Shown in pieces: positions 36,306 to 44,729 of a DNA stretch of 64,000 nt. Both the position numbers and the translations under genes were made by a program. How positions within the stretch are numbered: position 1 is the stretch's first letter; each line of letters begins with the position of its first letter. The notes under the pieces are model-generated. The model ran no database searches and was not told the origin of the DNA. It saw only the letters and a program-made list of their open reading frames with translations. The DNA is from Opitutaceae bacterium (GTDB lineage: Bacteria > Verrucomicrobiota > Verrucomicrobiia > Opitutales > Opitutaceae): the NCBI GenBank assembly GCA_027485815.1, contig JAIXQE010000176.1, positions 16,279 through 80,278 of the forward strand. The letters are read 5' to 3'.

Positions 36306-39281
36306 ATGAAGCCCCCCGTCGCCCTCCGGCTGTTGGCCGCCCTTTGCCTGCTTCCCCTGTTCTCCGCGGCCGCGCCCGCGCCGGTCGGGAGCATTTCCGG
36401 CCGCGTCTTCCACCCCGCGCGGGGCGAGTACATCGCCAGCGCTGAGGTGCGCGTGGAGGGCGCCGACCTTCTGGCGGTCACGGAGCAGGACGGCTCCTAC
36501 CGGCTCTCCGCCGTCCCCGCCGGCTCGCGCACGCTGGTGGTGTCCTACACCGGGCTCCCGCCGGCCCGCGCCACCGTCGAGGTCCCGGCGGGCGGCGTGG
36601 TCACGCGCGACTTCGAACTGGTGCCCGCTGGCGCCGCCGCGGGGAGCGTGCAGCGGATGGACGCCCTGGTCGTGCGTTCGGAACGCGAGGGCAACGCCAA
36701 GGCCATCATGGAGCAGCGCCGCTCGATGAACCTCACCAACAGCCTCTCCTCGGATTTCTTCGGGGACGTCGCCGAGGGCAGCGTGGGCGAGTTCCTCAAG
36801 AATGTCCCCGGGGTCGACGTTGACTACGTGGGGCCGGACGCCCGCGGGCCCCGCCTCCGGGGCCTCGATCCGCAGTACGTGGGCGTCAGCGTCGACGGGA
36901 TGCGGATGGCGAGCGCCGACGGCTCCCAAGGCACGGGCGGCGGCGCGCGCTCCTTCAGCTTCGACCAGGTCTCGGTGAACAGCGTCGACCGGATCGAGAT
37001 CAACTACACCACGAGCGCGGACCAGGATGCGGACGCCCCGGCGGGCACGATCAACCTGAAGACCAAGCGCGCGTTTGAGCGCCGCGGTCGCCGGATCGCG
37101 TGGCAGGTGCACCTGATGGCCAACGGCGACCACTTCACGCCCGCCCGCGACTACGGCCCCGGCGACACCCGCACGCACAAGTTCCGCCCGGGCGGGATCC
37201 TCGAGTATTCGGACGTCCTCCTCGGCGGCCGCCTCGGCTTCGTCCTCAACGTCAGCGAATCCAGCCAGTACGTGGTCCAGAGCCGCGTCGACCACACCTA
37301 CAGCGCCGCCGCCACCGCCGCTGATCCCCGCCCGCGGGTCATCACCGGGCTCACCTTCACCAGCAACCCGCGCTTCACCGAGCGCTTCACCCCCTCGCTC
37401 ACCCTCGACCTGAAGGCCGCCCCGGGCCTCGTCCTGTCGCTCAGCGCGATGTACAACCACTTCGACGCGTACATCGACGCCCGCGTCCTCACCTTCACCA
37501 CGGCGGGGCGCGCGGTCGTGACGGGCGATGGCCTGAATCATTTCAGCGTGATCAATGGCGGCGCGACGCTGGGCCTGAGCACGAACCACGCGCACAAGTT
37601 CGCCCGCACCCGCACGGTGACGCCGCGGTTCGAGCTCCGGCGCGGCCCGTGGCTGGTGGACGGCAGCCTGCACTACAGCATCTCGACGAACCAGTACGTG
37701 GCCCTGCCCCGGGTCGGTCCGCAGACCCTGCCGGTCGCCAACCTCACCGGCCTCTCGCTCGACCTCCGCCGCTCCTCGGTCCGCGACATCGACTGGCAGG
37801 TGACGCAGACGGGCGGGCGCGACTTCGCGGATCCCGCGAACTTCATCAATCCCCGGATCGGCGACGACATGCGCTTCGCGGAAGGGGAGATCCAGCAGGC
37901 GAACCTCAATGCCCGCTGGACCCCGGCGGGTTCGCTCCCGGCCTGGTTCAAGGTGGGGCTGAAGGCGACCGAGCAGTACCACCGTTTCCGCAACCCCAAC
38001 TCCTTCCTCACCTGGCGCTACGACGGCCCGGGCGGCGGCCCGACCGGCAGCTTCGCGCCCTTGGCGTATCCGCAGAACGCGTGGCAGCTCGAGAACGGCG
38101 TCCGCATCCAGTCGCTTTCGGGCGGCGTCCCCGTGTTCGCGGATCGCATGGAGCTGGGCCGTCGCTTCCGCGAATCGCCCGAGCAGTTCACGCCGCTCGC
38201 GACCCCGGCGAACTTCTACACCGCCTACATCGACACGCCCAGCTACGTGAAGGAGTCCCTGCGCGCCGCCTACGCGCTCGCCCACGCGCGGATCCGCGGG
38301 CTCCAGCTGCAGGCCGGCCTGCGCGGCGAGGACACCGGCTTCGCCAGCCGCGAATTCGACGCCCGCACCGCCGCCGAGGTGCGCGCCGCCGGCTTCACCG
38401 TCACCCCCGCCAACGGCCGCGCGACGACCGTCCCCGGCCTCACGTATCAGTACATGAGCCGGCCGAAGGTCACGCGCCGCAGCGGTTACACGAACCTCTT
38501 CCCCTCGGCCTCCGCCAAGTACTCCTTCACCGAGAACCTGCAGGCCCACCTCGGCTACAGTGCGACCATCTCACGCCCGGCGATCGGCAACCTCGGCGGC
38601 GTCTGGGTGTTCAACGAGACCAACGAGACCGTCAGCGTCCCCAATCCCGACCTCCGCCCGGAACGGTCCCGCAACCTCTCCGGCCGCCTCGCCACCTATT
38701 TCGAGCCGGTCGGCAGCGCCGCCCTGACCCTGTTCCAGAACGACATCACCGACAGCGTGACGACGGCCGAATTCCCCGCTTCCGCCTTCGGCTACGAGGA
38801 CGATCCCGCCTACGGCTCCTACCGGTTCCTCTCGGTGGGCAACCGCCCGGGGAAGACGCGGGTGCGGGGGATGACGTGGGAGTACAGCCAGGCGCTGTCG
38901 TTTCTGCCCGGAGCGTGGGCCGGCCTGAACGTGGCCGCCAACTACACCCGCACCTACGCGTCCGTCACCCGCGCCGCGATGGTGCCGCATATGGCCGGGA
39001 CGACGCTGAGCTACCGCTGGCGGCGGCTCGCGTTCGGCGCCAGCGCCAAGTGGACCGACCACACGCCGATGACGTCCGCGGGCACCATCACCTATCGCAA
39101 GCAGCGCACGATGATCGACCTCAACGGCAGCTGGCAGGCCGGCGCGCGGCTGGGCCTGTTCTTCCAGGTCCGGAACCTGTTCAACGTCCCGGAATACCGC
39201 TACCAAGTGGACCCCTCCTACGTGCTCTCGAACATGGTGGTCGGGACGTTTTATACCTTCGGGGTGAAGGGGACGTTTTGA
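36306..39281 (+). CDS. TonB-dependent receptor with carboxypeptidase-regulatory-like domain
   Basis: A 991-residue outer-membrane receptor. Signal peptide (LRLLAALCLLPLFSAAAPA), then an Ig-like CarboxypepD_reg domain (about 28-105; SGRVFHPARGEYIASAEV, DGSYRLSAVPAGSRTLVVSY). Next a plug with SEREGNAKAIMEQRRS, SVGEFLKNVPGVDVDYVG, RGPRLRGLDPQYVGVSVDGMRMAS and SADQDADAPAGTINLKTK; then a barrel ending KGTF. The KAIMEQR and DADAPAG wording matches the TonB receptors of the Caulobacter type used for oligosaccharides. No SusD-like partner is visible. Start 36306 follows TCACCCCG. An upstream extension (from 36135) overlaps the AT-rich regulatory DNA and is rejected. Confidence 0.9.
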   Translation: MKPPVALRLLAALCLLPLFSAAAPAPVGSISGRVFHPARGEYIASAEVRVEGADLLAVTEQDGSYRLSAVPAGSRTLVVSYTGLPPARATVEVPAGGVVTRDFELVPAGAAAGSVQRMDALVVRSEREGNAKAIMEQRRSMNLTNSLSSDFFGDVAEGSVGEFLKNVPGVDVDYVGPDARGPRLRGLDPQYVGVSVDGMRMASADGSQGTGGGARSFSFDQVSVNSVDRIEINYTTSADQDADAPAGTINLKTKRAFERRGRRIAWQVHLMANGDHFTPARDYGPGDTRTHKFRPGGILEYSDVLLGGRLGFVLNVSESSQYVVQSRVDHTYSAAATAADPRPRVITGLTFTSNPRFTERFTPSLTLDLKAAPGLVLSLSAMYNHFDAYIDARVLTFTTAGRAVVTGDGLNHFSVINGGATLGLSTNHAHKFARTRTVTPRFELRRGPWLVDGSLHYSISTNQYVALPRVGPQTLPVANLTGLSLDLRRSSVRDIDWQVTQTGGRDFADPANFINPRIGDDMRFAEGEIQQANLNARWTPAGSLPAWFKVGLKATEQYHRFRNPNSFLTWRYDGPGGGPTGSFAPLAYPQNAWQLENGVRIQSLSGGVPVFADRMELGRRFRESPEQFTPLATPANFYTAYIDTPSYVKESLRAAYALAHARIRGLQLQAGLRGEDTGFASREFDARTAAEVRAAGFTVTPANGRATTVPGLTYQYMSRPKVTRRSGYTNLFPSASAKYSFTENLQAHLGYSATISRPAIGNLGGVWVFNETNETVSVPNPDLRPERSRNLSGRLATYFEPVGSAALTLFQNDITDSVTTAEFPASAFGYEDDPAYGSYRFLSVGNRPGKTRVRGMTWEYSQALSFLPGAWAGLNVAANYTRTYASVTRAAMVPHMAGTTLSYRWRRLAFGASAKWTDHTPMTSAGTITYRKQRTMIDLNGSWQAGARLGLFFQVRNLFNVPEYRYQVDPSYVLSNMVVGTFYTFGVKGTF

Positions 39282-39366
39282 GGAAGTAGCGAGTGGTGAG
39301 TAGTGAGTAGCGGGAAGTGGGGGTGTGATCAGGACAAGGTGCCAGCGTCGTACCGCCCCAGCCCCG
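39282..39366. other. Short gap with simple repeats
   Basis: Between the convergent TonB receptor and DUF1501 gene. Positions about 39286-39312 hold AGTAGCGAGTGGTGAGTAGTGAGTAGCG, a run of GAGTAG/GTGAGT units. No hairpin terminator is evident. Confidence 0.4.
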
Positions 39367-40821
39367 TCAGGCAAACAGCTCCCGCACGGGGCGGCCCTTG
39401 CCGTCTTCCGTCACGTAGAACGGCCGGCCCTCGATGCTGAACTCGGTCTGCGGGCTGATGCCCATCGCCGCCATGATGGTCGCGTGCAGGTCCCGCACGG
39501 TCACCGGGTCCTTGATCGCCAACAGCGGCCGCTCGTCGGCCGTCCGACCGTGGACGTACCCGCGCTTGGTGCCCCCACCAAAGAAGACCACACTGGTGCC
39601 ACCGGTGAAGTGCCGGTGGAGGCCGTAGTGCGCCATCTCCCCCAAGGTATCGACCTTGAAGGTCGCCTGGTCGTTGGCGGTGGATCCCGGGCGGCCCTCC
39701 ATCATCGCATCGCGGCTGAACTCGCTCGCCACGATGACGAGGGTCCGCTCCAGCAGCCCGCGCGCCTCCAGATCCCGCACGAGGGTCGCGATGGGCCGGT
39801 CGATCTCCCGGTGCAGGCGCGCGACGGTCTCGTGGCCGTCCTTATGGGTGTCCCAATGGAGGAAGGGCACGTACTCGGTGGTCACCTCAACGAAGCGCGC
39901 CCCGGCCTCGACGAGCCGGCGGGCGAGCAGGCAGCCACGTCCGAACCGGCCGGTGTCGTACTGGGCCTGCACCTCCGGGGACTCCCGGGTCAGGTCGAAC
40001 GCCTCCCGCTCCTTGCTGCTGAGCAGGCGGTAGGCGTTGTCCATGCTGCGCAAAAGGGACTGCCGCTGGTAATCGCTCATCCGGTCGCGGTCGGGATTGG
40101 CGTCCACGAGCTGGCGGAACAGGCGGTCGCGGTTGGCGAAGCGCCCGGCGTCCATCCCCGGCGGCGGGCGCACGGAGACGGCGGCCTCCTCGGGAAACGG
40201 GAGGTTCAAGGGGCCGAACTCGGCGCCGAAGAATCCCGCGGTGGTGAAGGCCTTCAGCTCCTCGCTCTCGCCGACGCCCTCGAGCCGCTGGCCGATGTTG
40301 ATGAAGGCGGGCATCACCGGGTTGCGCGGGCCGAGCACCTTGGCCATCCAGGCGCCGAGGTGAGGGCAGGCGACGGTCTGGGGCGGCACGTAGCCGGTGT
40401 GCCAATGGTATTGATGCCGCGAGTGCAGGATGCTGCCCAGATCCGGCTGCACGGCGCTGCGGAGGAGGGTGGCGCGGTCCATCACCTGCGCGATCTGCTC
40501 CAATCCCTGGCAGATCTTCAGTCCATCCACCGCGGTGTCGATCGCCGGGAAGGTGCTGAGCATCCGCGCGACCTCGAGGCCCTTTTCGAACGGCAGGTAA
40601 CGCTTGGGATCAAAGGTGTCCGGCGCGGCCATCCCGCCGGCCATCCAGAGCAGGATGCAGGCGTCCGCCTTTGCCGGCGGGTGCGCCACCGGGGCGCTGT
40701 TCGCCCGGACGGCCTGCGGCACCCCGGTGGACCACGCGGCCGCGCTGGCGGCGGCCAGCTGCTTGAGGAAATCGCGGCGGACGATCGCGGGCGGGGCCTG
40801 GGGATCGAGCAAGGGATACAT
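39367..40821 (-). CDS. DUF1501 protein, Tat-exported (second pair)
   Basis: A 484-residue protein with twin-arginine signal VRRDFLKQLAAASAAAW (residues 15-31). Hallmarks: WMAGGMAAPDTFDPKRYLPF, HYQWHTGY-type RHQYHWHTGYVPPQTVACPHLGAW, ARFVEVTTEYVPFLHWDTHKDGHE and VVFFGGGTKRGYVHGRT. Compared with the first DUF1501 here, it keeps the same ends but is otherwise divergent, so the two are not recent duplicates. It follows the second PSCyt gene by 20 bp on the same strand, so both are cotranscribed (PSCyt first). Start context TTTCCCCG. Function unknown; a folded periplasmic partner of the PSCyt protein is likely. Confidence 0.9.
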   Translation of the reverse strand: MYPLLDPQAPPAIVRRDFLKQLAAASAAAWSTGVPQAVRANSAPVAHPPAKADACILLWMAGGMAAPDTFDPKRYLPFEKGLEVARMLSTFPAIDTAVDGLKICQGLEQIAQVMDRATLLRSAVQPDLGSILHSRHQYHWHTGYVPPQTVACPHLGAWMAKVLGPRNPVMPAFINIGQRLEGVGESEELKAFTTAGFFGAEFGPLNLPFPEEAAVSVRPPPGMDAGRFANRDRLFRQLVDANPDRDRMSDYQRQSLLRSMDNAYRLLSSKEREAFDLTRESPEVQAQYDTGRFGRGCLLARRLVEAGARFVEVTTEYVPFLHWDTHKDGHETVARLHREIDRPIATLVRDLEARGLLERTLVIVASEFSRDAMMEGRPGSTANDQATFKVDTLGEMAHYGLHRHFTGGTSVVFFGGGTKRGYVHGRTADERPLLAIKDPVTVRDLHATIMAAMGISPQTEFSIEGRPFYVTEDGKGRPVRELFA

Positions 40822-40841
40822 CGGGGAAACGAAGGACAGAC

Positions 40842-43253
40842 TTAATGAACGTAAACGAACTCGGGCTGCATCAGGAGGGCCCACAGCAGGTCCGCGATGG
40901 CGGGCGCGGTCGGCTGCGGCCCGAGGAGTTCCGCCGCGGCGCGTCGTTCGCTGGGCTCCGGCGGGCGAGCCAAGGTGCGCGTGTACAGGTGGTTGATGAG
41001 GGCGGCGGGATCGGGCCAGGGCTGGGCGGCGAGCCGGGCGGCCCCCTGCTCCAGCGCGCGGGTGAGCGTCTGGCCGTTGGCAAGATCGAGGGCCTCGAGG
41101 GTGGTCAATTCCTCGGGCCGCATGGAGACGATCTGATCGCGGTTGGGCCGGCCGAGGGGGCGCATCAGGAAGTCACTCTTCACGAGCGAGGCGCGGACCA
41201 TCCGGCCGGCGGGGCCGCGGCCCTGGGCCAGCAGGGGCGGCCCCTGGCGCGCCAGGGCTTCGGCCCGCGCGGGCGAGGCCGCGACTACGGAAGCGGGCTG
41301 GACGTTCTTCGGCAAGGCCCCGAGCCGGCCTTCCCGGCCCGCGTTGCCGCCAGGGCTGAATTGCCACGCCGCATCGCTGTGGAGCGTGGCCACCGTGCCG
41401 TCGGCGAGGCGGACCTCGGCCTGGAAATAAACCCCGGCCCCGGGGCCCGGGCCGGCGTGCCGGGCGATCACCACGACCTGATTGCTGCCGGCCTTCAGCT
41501 TGTCGTGCAGCGGGACCGCGGCGACGTGCTCCCCGCGGTCGCTACCGGTGATTCTCCGGCCGTTCAGATAGAGGGTGAAGCCGTCCCCGCCCGTCACGAT
41601 CGCGGCGCCGCTGACGGGTTCCGCAGCGAGTTTCCAGTCGGTGCGCAGGAGGCCGTTCTCGCCGTCGGGCTTCGCCTGGGCGGAGGGAGCCGGCGGGCCC
41701 CAGATCCATTGGCCGGTGAGGGGGAGGCTGGCGGCGGCCGCGGCGTCGGGCAGGCGGCGAAACACCGGGGCGTCCATCTTCTGCGGGGCGGTGCCGGTGA
41801 GCTGCCAGACGGCGTCCACAAACTGTTCCGCGGTGAGGCGCTTGGCGCGGGGGCCCGCGAAGACCGGCGCGTTCGCGTCCCCGCGGAGGACCTCGCTGCG
41901 CGCCTGGTAGATCTGCGAGGTGGCGAGGTGGGCGAGGGTCCGCTTCACGTCGTAGCCCGTCTGCTGGAAGTGGTTGGCGAGGGCGTCGAGCAGGTCGGCG
42001 CTCCATGGCTCGCTCTGCATCGCGTCGAGCGGATGGACGATCCCGCGCCCCATCAGGCGGTGCCAGAGGCGGTTGACGAGGGTGCGCGGGAAGCGGCCGT
42101 TCTCCGGATGAGTCATCAGGGCGGCGAGCTGGCGGAGGCGCTCGGCGCGCGGGGCCTCCGGGTCGACGTTGCCCAGTTCCGGGAAGAGCCAGGCCGGCCG
42201 GGCGGTGCGGCCCAGCGGCTGGTCGCAGCGATTCACCTCGAGCGGCTTTTCCGCGTAGATGGCGGCCAGGCCGTAGGCCTCATCGAGCTTCCAGCGGTCG
42301 ACGAAGCTGTCGTGGCAGGAGGCGCACTTCAGGTTGAGGCCGAGGAACGACTGCCCGACGCTCTGGGCGAACTGGATCTCGACCGTCTGGCCGGCGCTGA
42401 CTTCGCCGCGCCACTTGATCCCGTCGCTGAAGCCGCGGCTCTCGTCGCCCGGCGGGGCGATCAGTTCGCGGGCGAACTGGTCGAAGGGCTTGTTGGTCAG
42501 GAGCGCCTCGTGCAGCCACTGGCTGATTTGCCGGCGGCCGCCCGTGATGAACCCGGTGCCGCCATAGTCGTTCCGGAGCAGGTCATTCCAGAAGGTGAGC
42601 CAGTGCTCGGCGTAGTCCGTGTCGCGCGCGAGCAGGGCGTGCACGAGGCGCGTGCGTTTGTCGGGGGCGGGATCCTGCACGAAGGCCGCGACCTCCTCGG
42701 GGCTGGGCAGCAGGCCGATCAGGTCGAGGTGGGCGCGACGGAGAAAGGTGGCGTCGCTCGCGGGCGGGGGCCGCGGCAGGTTATGCTTCGCCAGGTAGGC
42801 ATCGACGAGGCGGTCGACCGGATGGTCGCGGCCGGCGACGGGCGGCGGCAGGGGCACGGCGCGGGGCTTCAGCGGCGGCTCGTAGGCCGGGGCCTGGAAG
42901 GCGAAGCCGGGTTCCCACGGCAGGCCTTCGGCGATCCATTGCCGGAGCAGCGAGACTTCCGCCGCGGACAGGCCATCGCCCTTGGGGGGCATCCGCTCGT
43001 CGCGATCCGTGCTGGCGACCAGCTGGAGCAGGAGGCTCTGCTCCGGTTTCCCGGGGGCGACGACGGGGCCGTTTTCGCTGCCGTGGAGGAGGGCGGAGCG
43101 GTCGTTCAGCGAGAAGCCGCCCTTGAGTTTATCCCCGGTGTGGCACTCGCCGCAGTGCTTGCGGAGGAGGGGCACGATCTGGTGGTTGAAGTCGACCGCG
43201 GCGGAAAGCGGAGCGACCCAACCGAGGAGAAGGAGACGAAGGGAAAGCTTCAC
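40842..43253 (-). CDS. Planctomycete-type cytochrome c protein with inserted sugar-binding-like domain
   Basis: An 803-residue secreted protein. Start GTG 43253 gives a short signal peptide (KLSLRLLLLGWVAPLSAA); the frame is open further upstream but is not signal-like. Haem site CGECH (34-38), MPPKGDGL, then DUF1549 with CASCH (310-314) and LNLKCASCHDSFVDRW, then DUF1553 beginning near WLFPELGNV-DPEAPRAER. Inside DUF1553, about residues 515-655, is an extra beta-sandwich: QWIWGPP, FTLYLNGRRITGSDRGEHVAAVPLHDKLKAGSNQVVVIARH, GVYFQAEVRLADG, DAAWQFSP, which reads like a galactose-binding/jelly-roll module. That would tether the cytochrome to carbohydrate. Paired with a DUF1501 gene. Confidence 0.88.
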   Translation of the reverse strand: MKLSLRLLLLGWVAPLSAAVDFNHQIVPLLRKHCGECHTGDKLKGGFSLNDRSALLHGSENGPVVAPGKPEQSLLLQLVASTDRDERMPPKGDGLSAAEVSLLRQWIAEGLPWEPGFAFQAPAYEPPLKPRAVPLPPPVAGRDHPVDRLVDAYLAKHNLPRPPPASDATFLRRAHLDLIGLLPSPEEVAAFVQDPAPDKRTRLVHALLARDTDYAEHWLTFWNDLLRNDYGGTGFITGGRRQISQWLHEALLTNKPFDQFARELIAPPGDESRGFSDGIKWRGEVSAGQTVEIQFAQSVGQSFLGLNLKCASCHDSFVDRWKLDEAYGLAAIYAEKPLEVNRCDQPLGRTARPAWLFPELGNVDPEAPRAERLRQLAALMTHPENGRFPRTLVNRLWHRLMGRGIVHPLDAMQSEPWSADLLDALANHFQQTGYDVKRTLAHLATSQIYQARSEVLRGDANAPVFAGPRAKRLTAEQFVDAVWQLTGTAPQKMDAPVFRRLPDAAAAASLPLTGQWIWGPPAPSAQAKPDGENGLLRTDWKLAAEPVSGAAIVTGGDGFTLYLNGRRITGSDRGEHVAAVPLHDKLKAGSNQVVVIARHAGPGPGAGVYFQAEVRLADGTVATLHSDAAWQFSPGGNAGREGRLGALPKNVQPASVVAASPARAEALARQGPPLLAQGRGPAGRMVRASLVKSDFLMRPLGRPNRDQIVSMRPEELTTLEALDLANGQTLTRALEQGAARLAAQPWPDPAALINHLYTRTLARPPEPSERRAAAELLGPQPTAPAIADLLWALLMQPEFVYVH

Positions 43254-43341
43254 GGGAGACGTCGGCAGGGGAGCGCGGAGTGCAGGGAACTTCCTGAGCG
43301 AGGCCGGCGGGCAGGGCAATCGCGGCGAAGCGGAAGTGGAA

Positions 43342-43371
43342 GGGAGCGCGTAACTTTCCGGCGGCGCTCCC
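43342..43371 (-). terminator. Stem-loop between esterase and second PSCyt gene
   Basis: GGGAGCGC (43342-43349) and GCGCTCCC (43364-43371) form a perfect 8-bp stem with a 14-base loop. Read leftward, it lies 20 bases past the esterase stop and about 90 before the PSCyt start. Probably an attenuating or terminating hairpin; no U-tract. Confidence 0.45.
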
Positions 43372-43390
43372 GGAGGTGGCGCGGAGGGGC

Positions 43391-44623
43391 TTATGGCCGC
43401 TCTTGGTATTCGGAGCTGAGAGTCAGGTCGCCGTGGCGGGCGTTGAGGAACCACGCAGTGGTGCCGGCGGGCAGCGGGGCGGTGGCGGTCCAGGTCGCGC
43501 CGTTCCGCGCCAGCGTCGCGGGGGTCTCCTGCCAGGTGCGCCGGCCGGTGAAGCCGCGGTCGGTGGTGCTCACGAGCACCGCCCGCTCGAGGGGATGAGC
43601 GGAGCGGAACTCCACGCTCGCCCGTCCACCCTCCTCCCGGGCCGCGACCTGGCCGCCCCACGGCCGGCCGGCGCGGACGACGGATTCGGCGAACGCGTAC
43701 CCATCGGGCGCGTTCCAGCCGGGCGGATGGCCGTGGCGCAGGCCCGGGATCAGGCTGATCATCCGCGGCCCGGGCGCCGCCCGGTAAGACGCGGCGTGGC
43801 AATCGAGCGGGAAATGGGTGTCGCCGGGCCACGACAGCCACAGCACCGGCAGCTTGGCGCGGTCCAGCCGCACCATCGGATCCCACGCCTCGCGGTAAAG
43901 CCGCAGGCCCCCGAGCGCGGCCCCCCACTGGTTGTCCGCATCATGCAGGTGGCCGCAGCCGTAGATCGGGATCGCGAAGGCGAACCGCGGGTCGATCCCG
44001 ATCACAGTCGCGGTGATGACGCCACCCCACGAGATGCCCGAGACGCCGATCCGCGCCGGATCCACCCCCGGCTGTGCGCCGAGCAGCGTCCGGGCCCGGA
44101 TCGTGGCGCCGACCGCGTGGTACATGAATTGGTCCTCGAGGGGCTCCGCGGCGTCGCCGTAGATGCCGCTGCGCGCCGGCCCGCCCTGCGGGTGACGACG
44201 CCACGCCGAGGCCCCCTTGGGCGCGTCCGGGACCCGCTCGTCCGTCTGCCCCTCGACCGCGATGGAGAGGGCCGCGAAGCCCCGTTCGTTCCACTTGGCG
44301 ACCCATTCGCGGAATGCGGTGCCGCCGCCCCCGTGGACCAGCACCACGCCGGGCACCGGCCGGGGAGCATTCTCCGGTACGCCCAGCCAGGCGTAGACCC
44401 GCGTCTCGCGCCCGCGCCACGGCAGGCCGGCGAAGGTGATGGCCCGGCGCGGTCCGTCCACCGGTGCGCCCTCCACCGGCGCCATCGCCGGGGGGACGGC
44501 CAGGTCCGCCAGCGCGAGGATGCGGGGGCGGGCTTCCGCCGGCTCAACCGCCGCGGGCGCGGGCCGCAGCAGGCAGGCGAACACGAGCAGGCCAAGGGTG
44601 GAGGAACGGAGCGCGGGCGACAT
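43391..44623 (-). CDS. Secreted alpha/beta-hydrolase, acetyl-xylan-esterase/PhoPQ-like
   Basis: A 410-residue protein. Signal peptide (STLGLLVFACLLRPAPAAV). Oxyanion loop VVLVHGGGGTAF (about 93-104), nucleophile Ser198 in GISWGG, likely acid Asp268 in WPGDTHFP and His at 297 or 299 in GLRHGHPPGW, so a complete triad is present. A C-terminal beta domain (about 320-410; ASVEFRSAHPLERAVLVST...LPAGTTAWFLNARHGDLTLSSEYQ) resembles the PhoPQ-activated-pathogenicity-related and acetyl-xylan-esterase-like hydrolases of Planctomycetes and Verrucomicrobia. Substrate probably an acylated sugar or polymer (inference). Start 44623 follows ACCCCG. The divergent gene is AbgT, 106 bp away. Confidence 0.85.
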   Translation of the reverse strand: MSPALRSSTLGLLVFACLLRPAPAAVEPAEARPRILALADLAVPPAMAPVEGAPVDGPRRAITFAGLPWRGRETRVYAWLGVPENAPRPVPGVVLVHGGGGTAFREWVAKWNERGFAALSIAVEGQTDERVPDAPKGASAWRRHPQGGPARSGIYGDAAEPLEDQFMYHAVGATIRARTLLGAQPGVDPARIGVSGISWGGVITATVIGIDPRFAFAIPIYGCGHLHDADNQWGAALGGLRLYREAWDPMVRLDRAKLPVLWLSWPGDTHFPLDCHAASYRAAPGPRMISLIPGLRHGHPPGWNAPDGYAFAESVVRAGRPWGGQVAAREEGGRASVEFRSAHPLERAVLVSTTDRGFTGRRTWQETPATLARNGATWTATAPLPAGTTAWFLNARHGDLTLSSEYQERP

Positions 44624-44729
44624 CGGGGTACGCCGATCCTTCACCTGAGGTCGCCCGGGCGGCCAGTTCGGAATCGGCTTTGCGCCGGTTGACCCGGGCC
44701 CGGTCGGCCGCTTGGGTCGCGGCGCCCCG

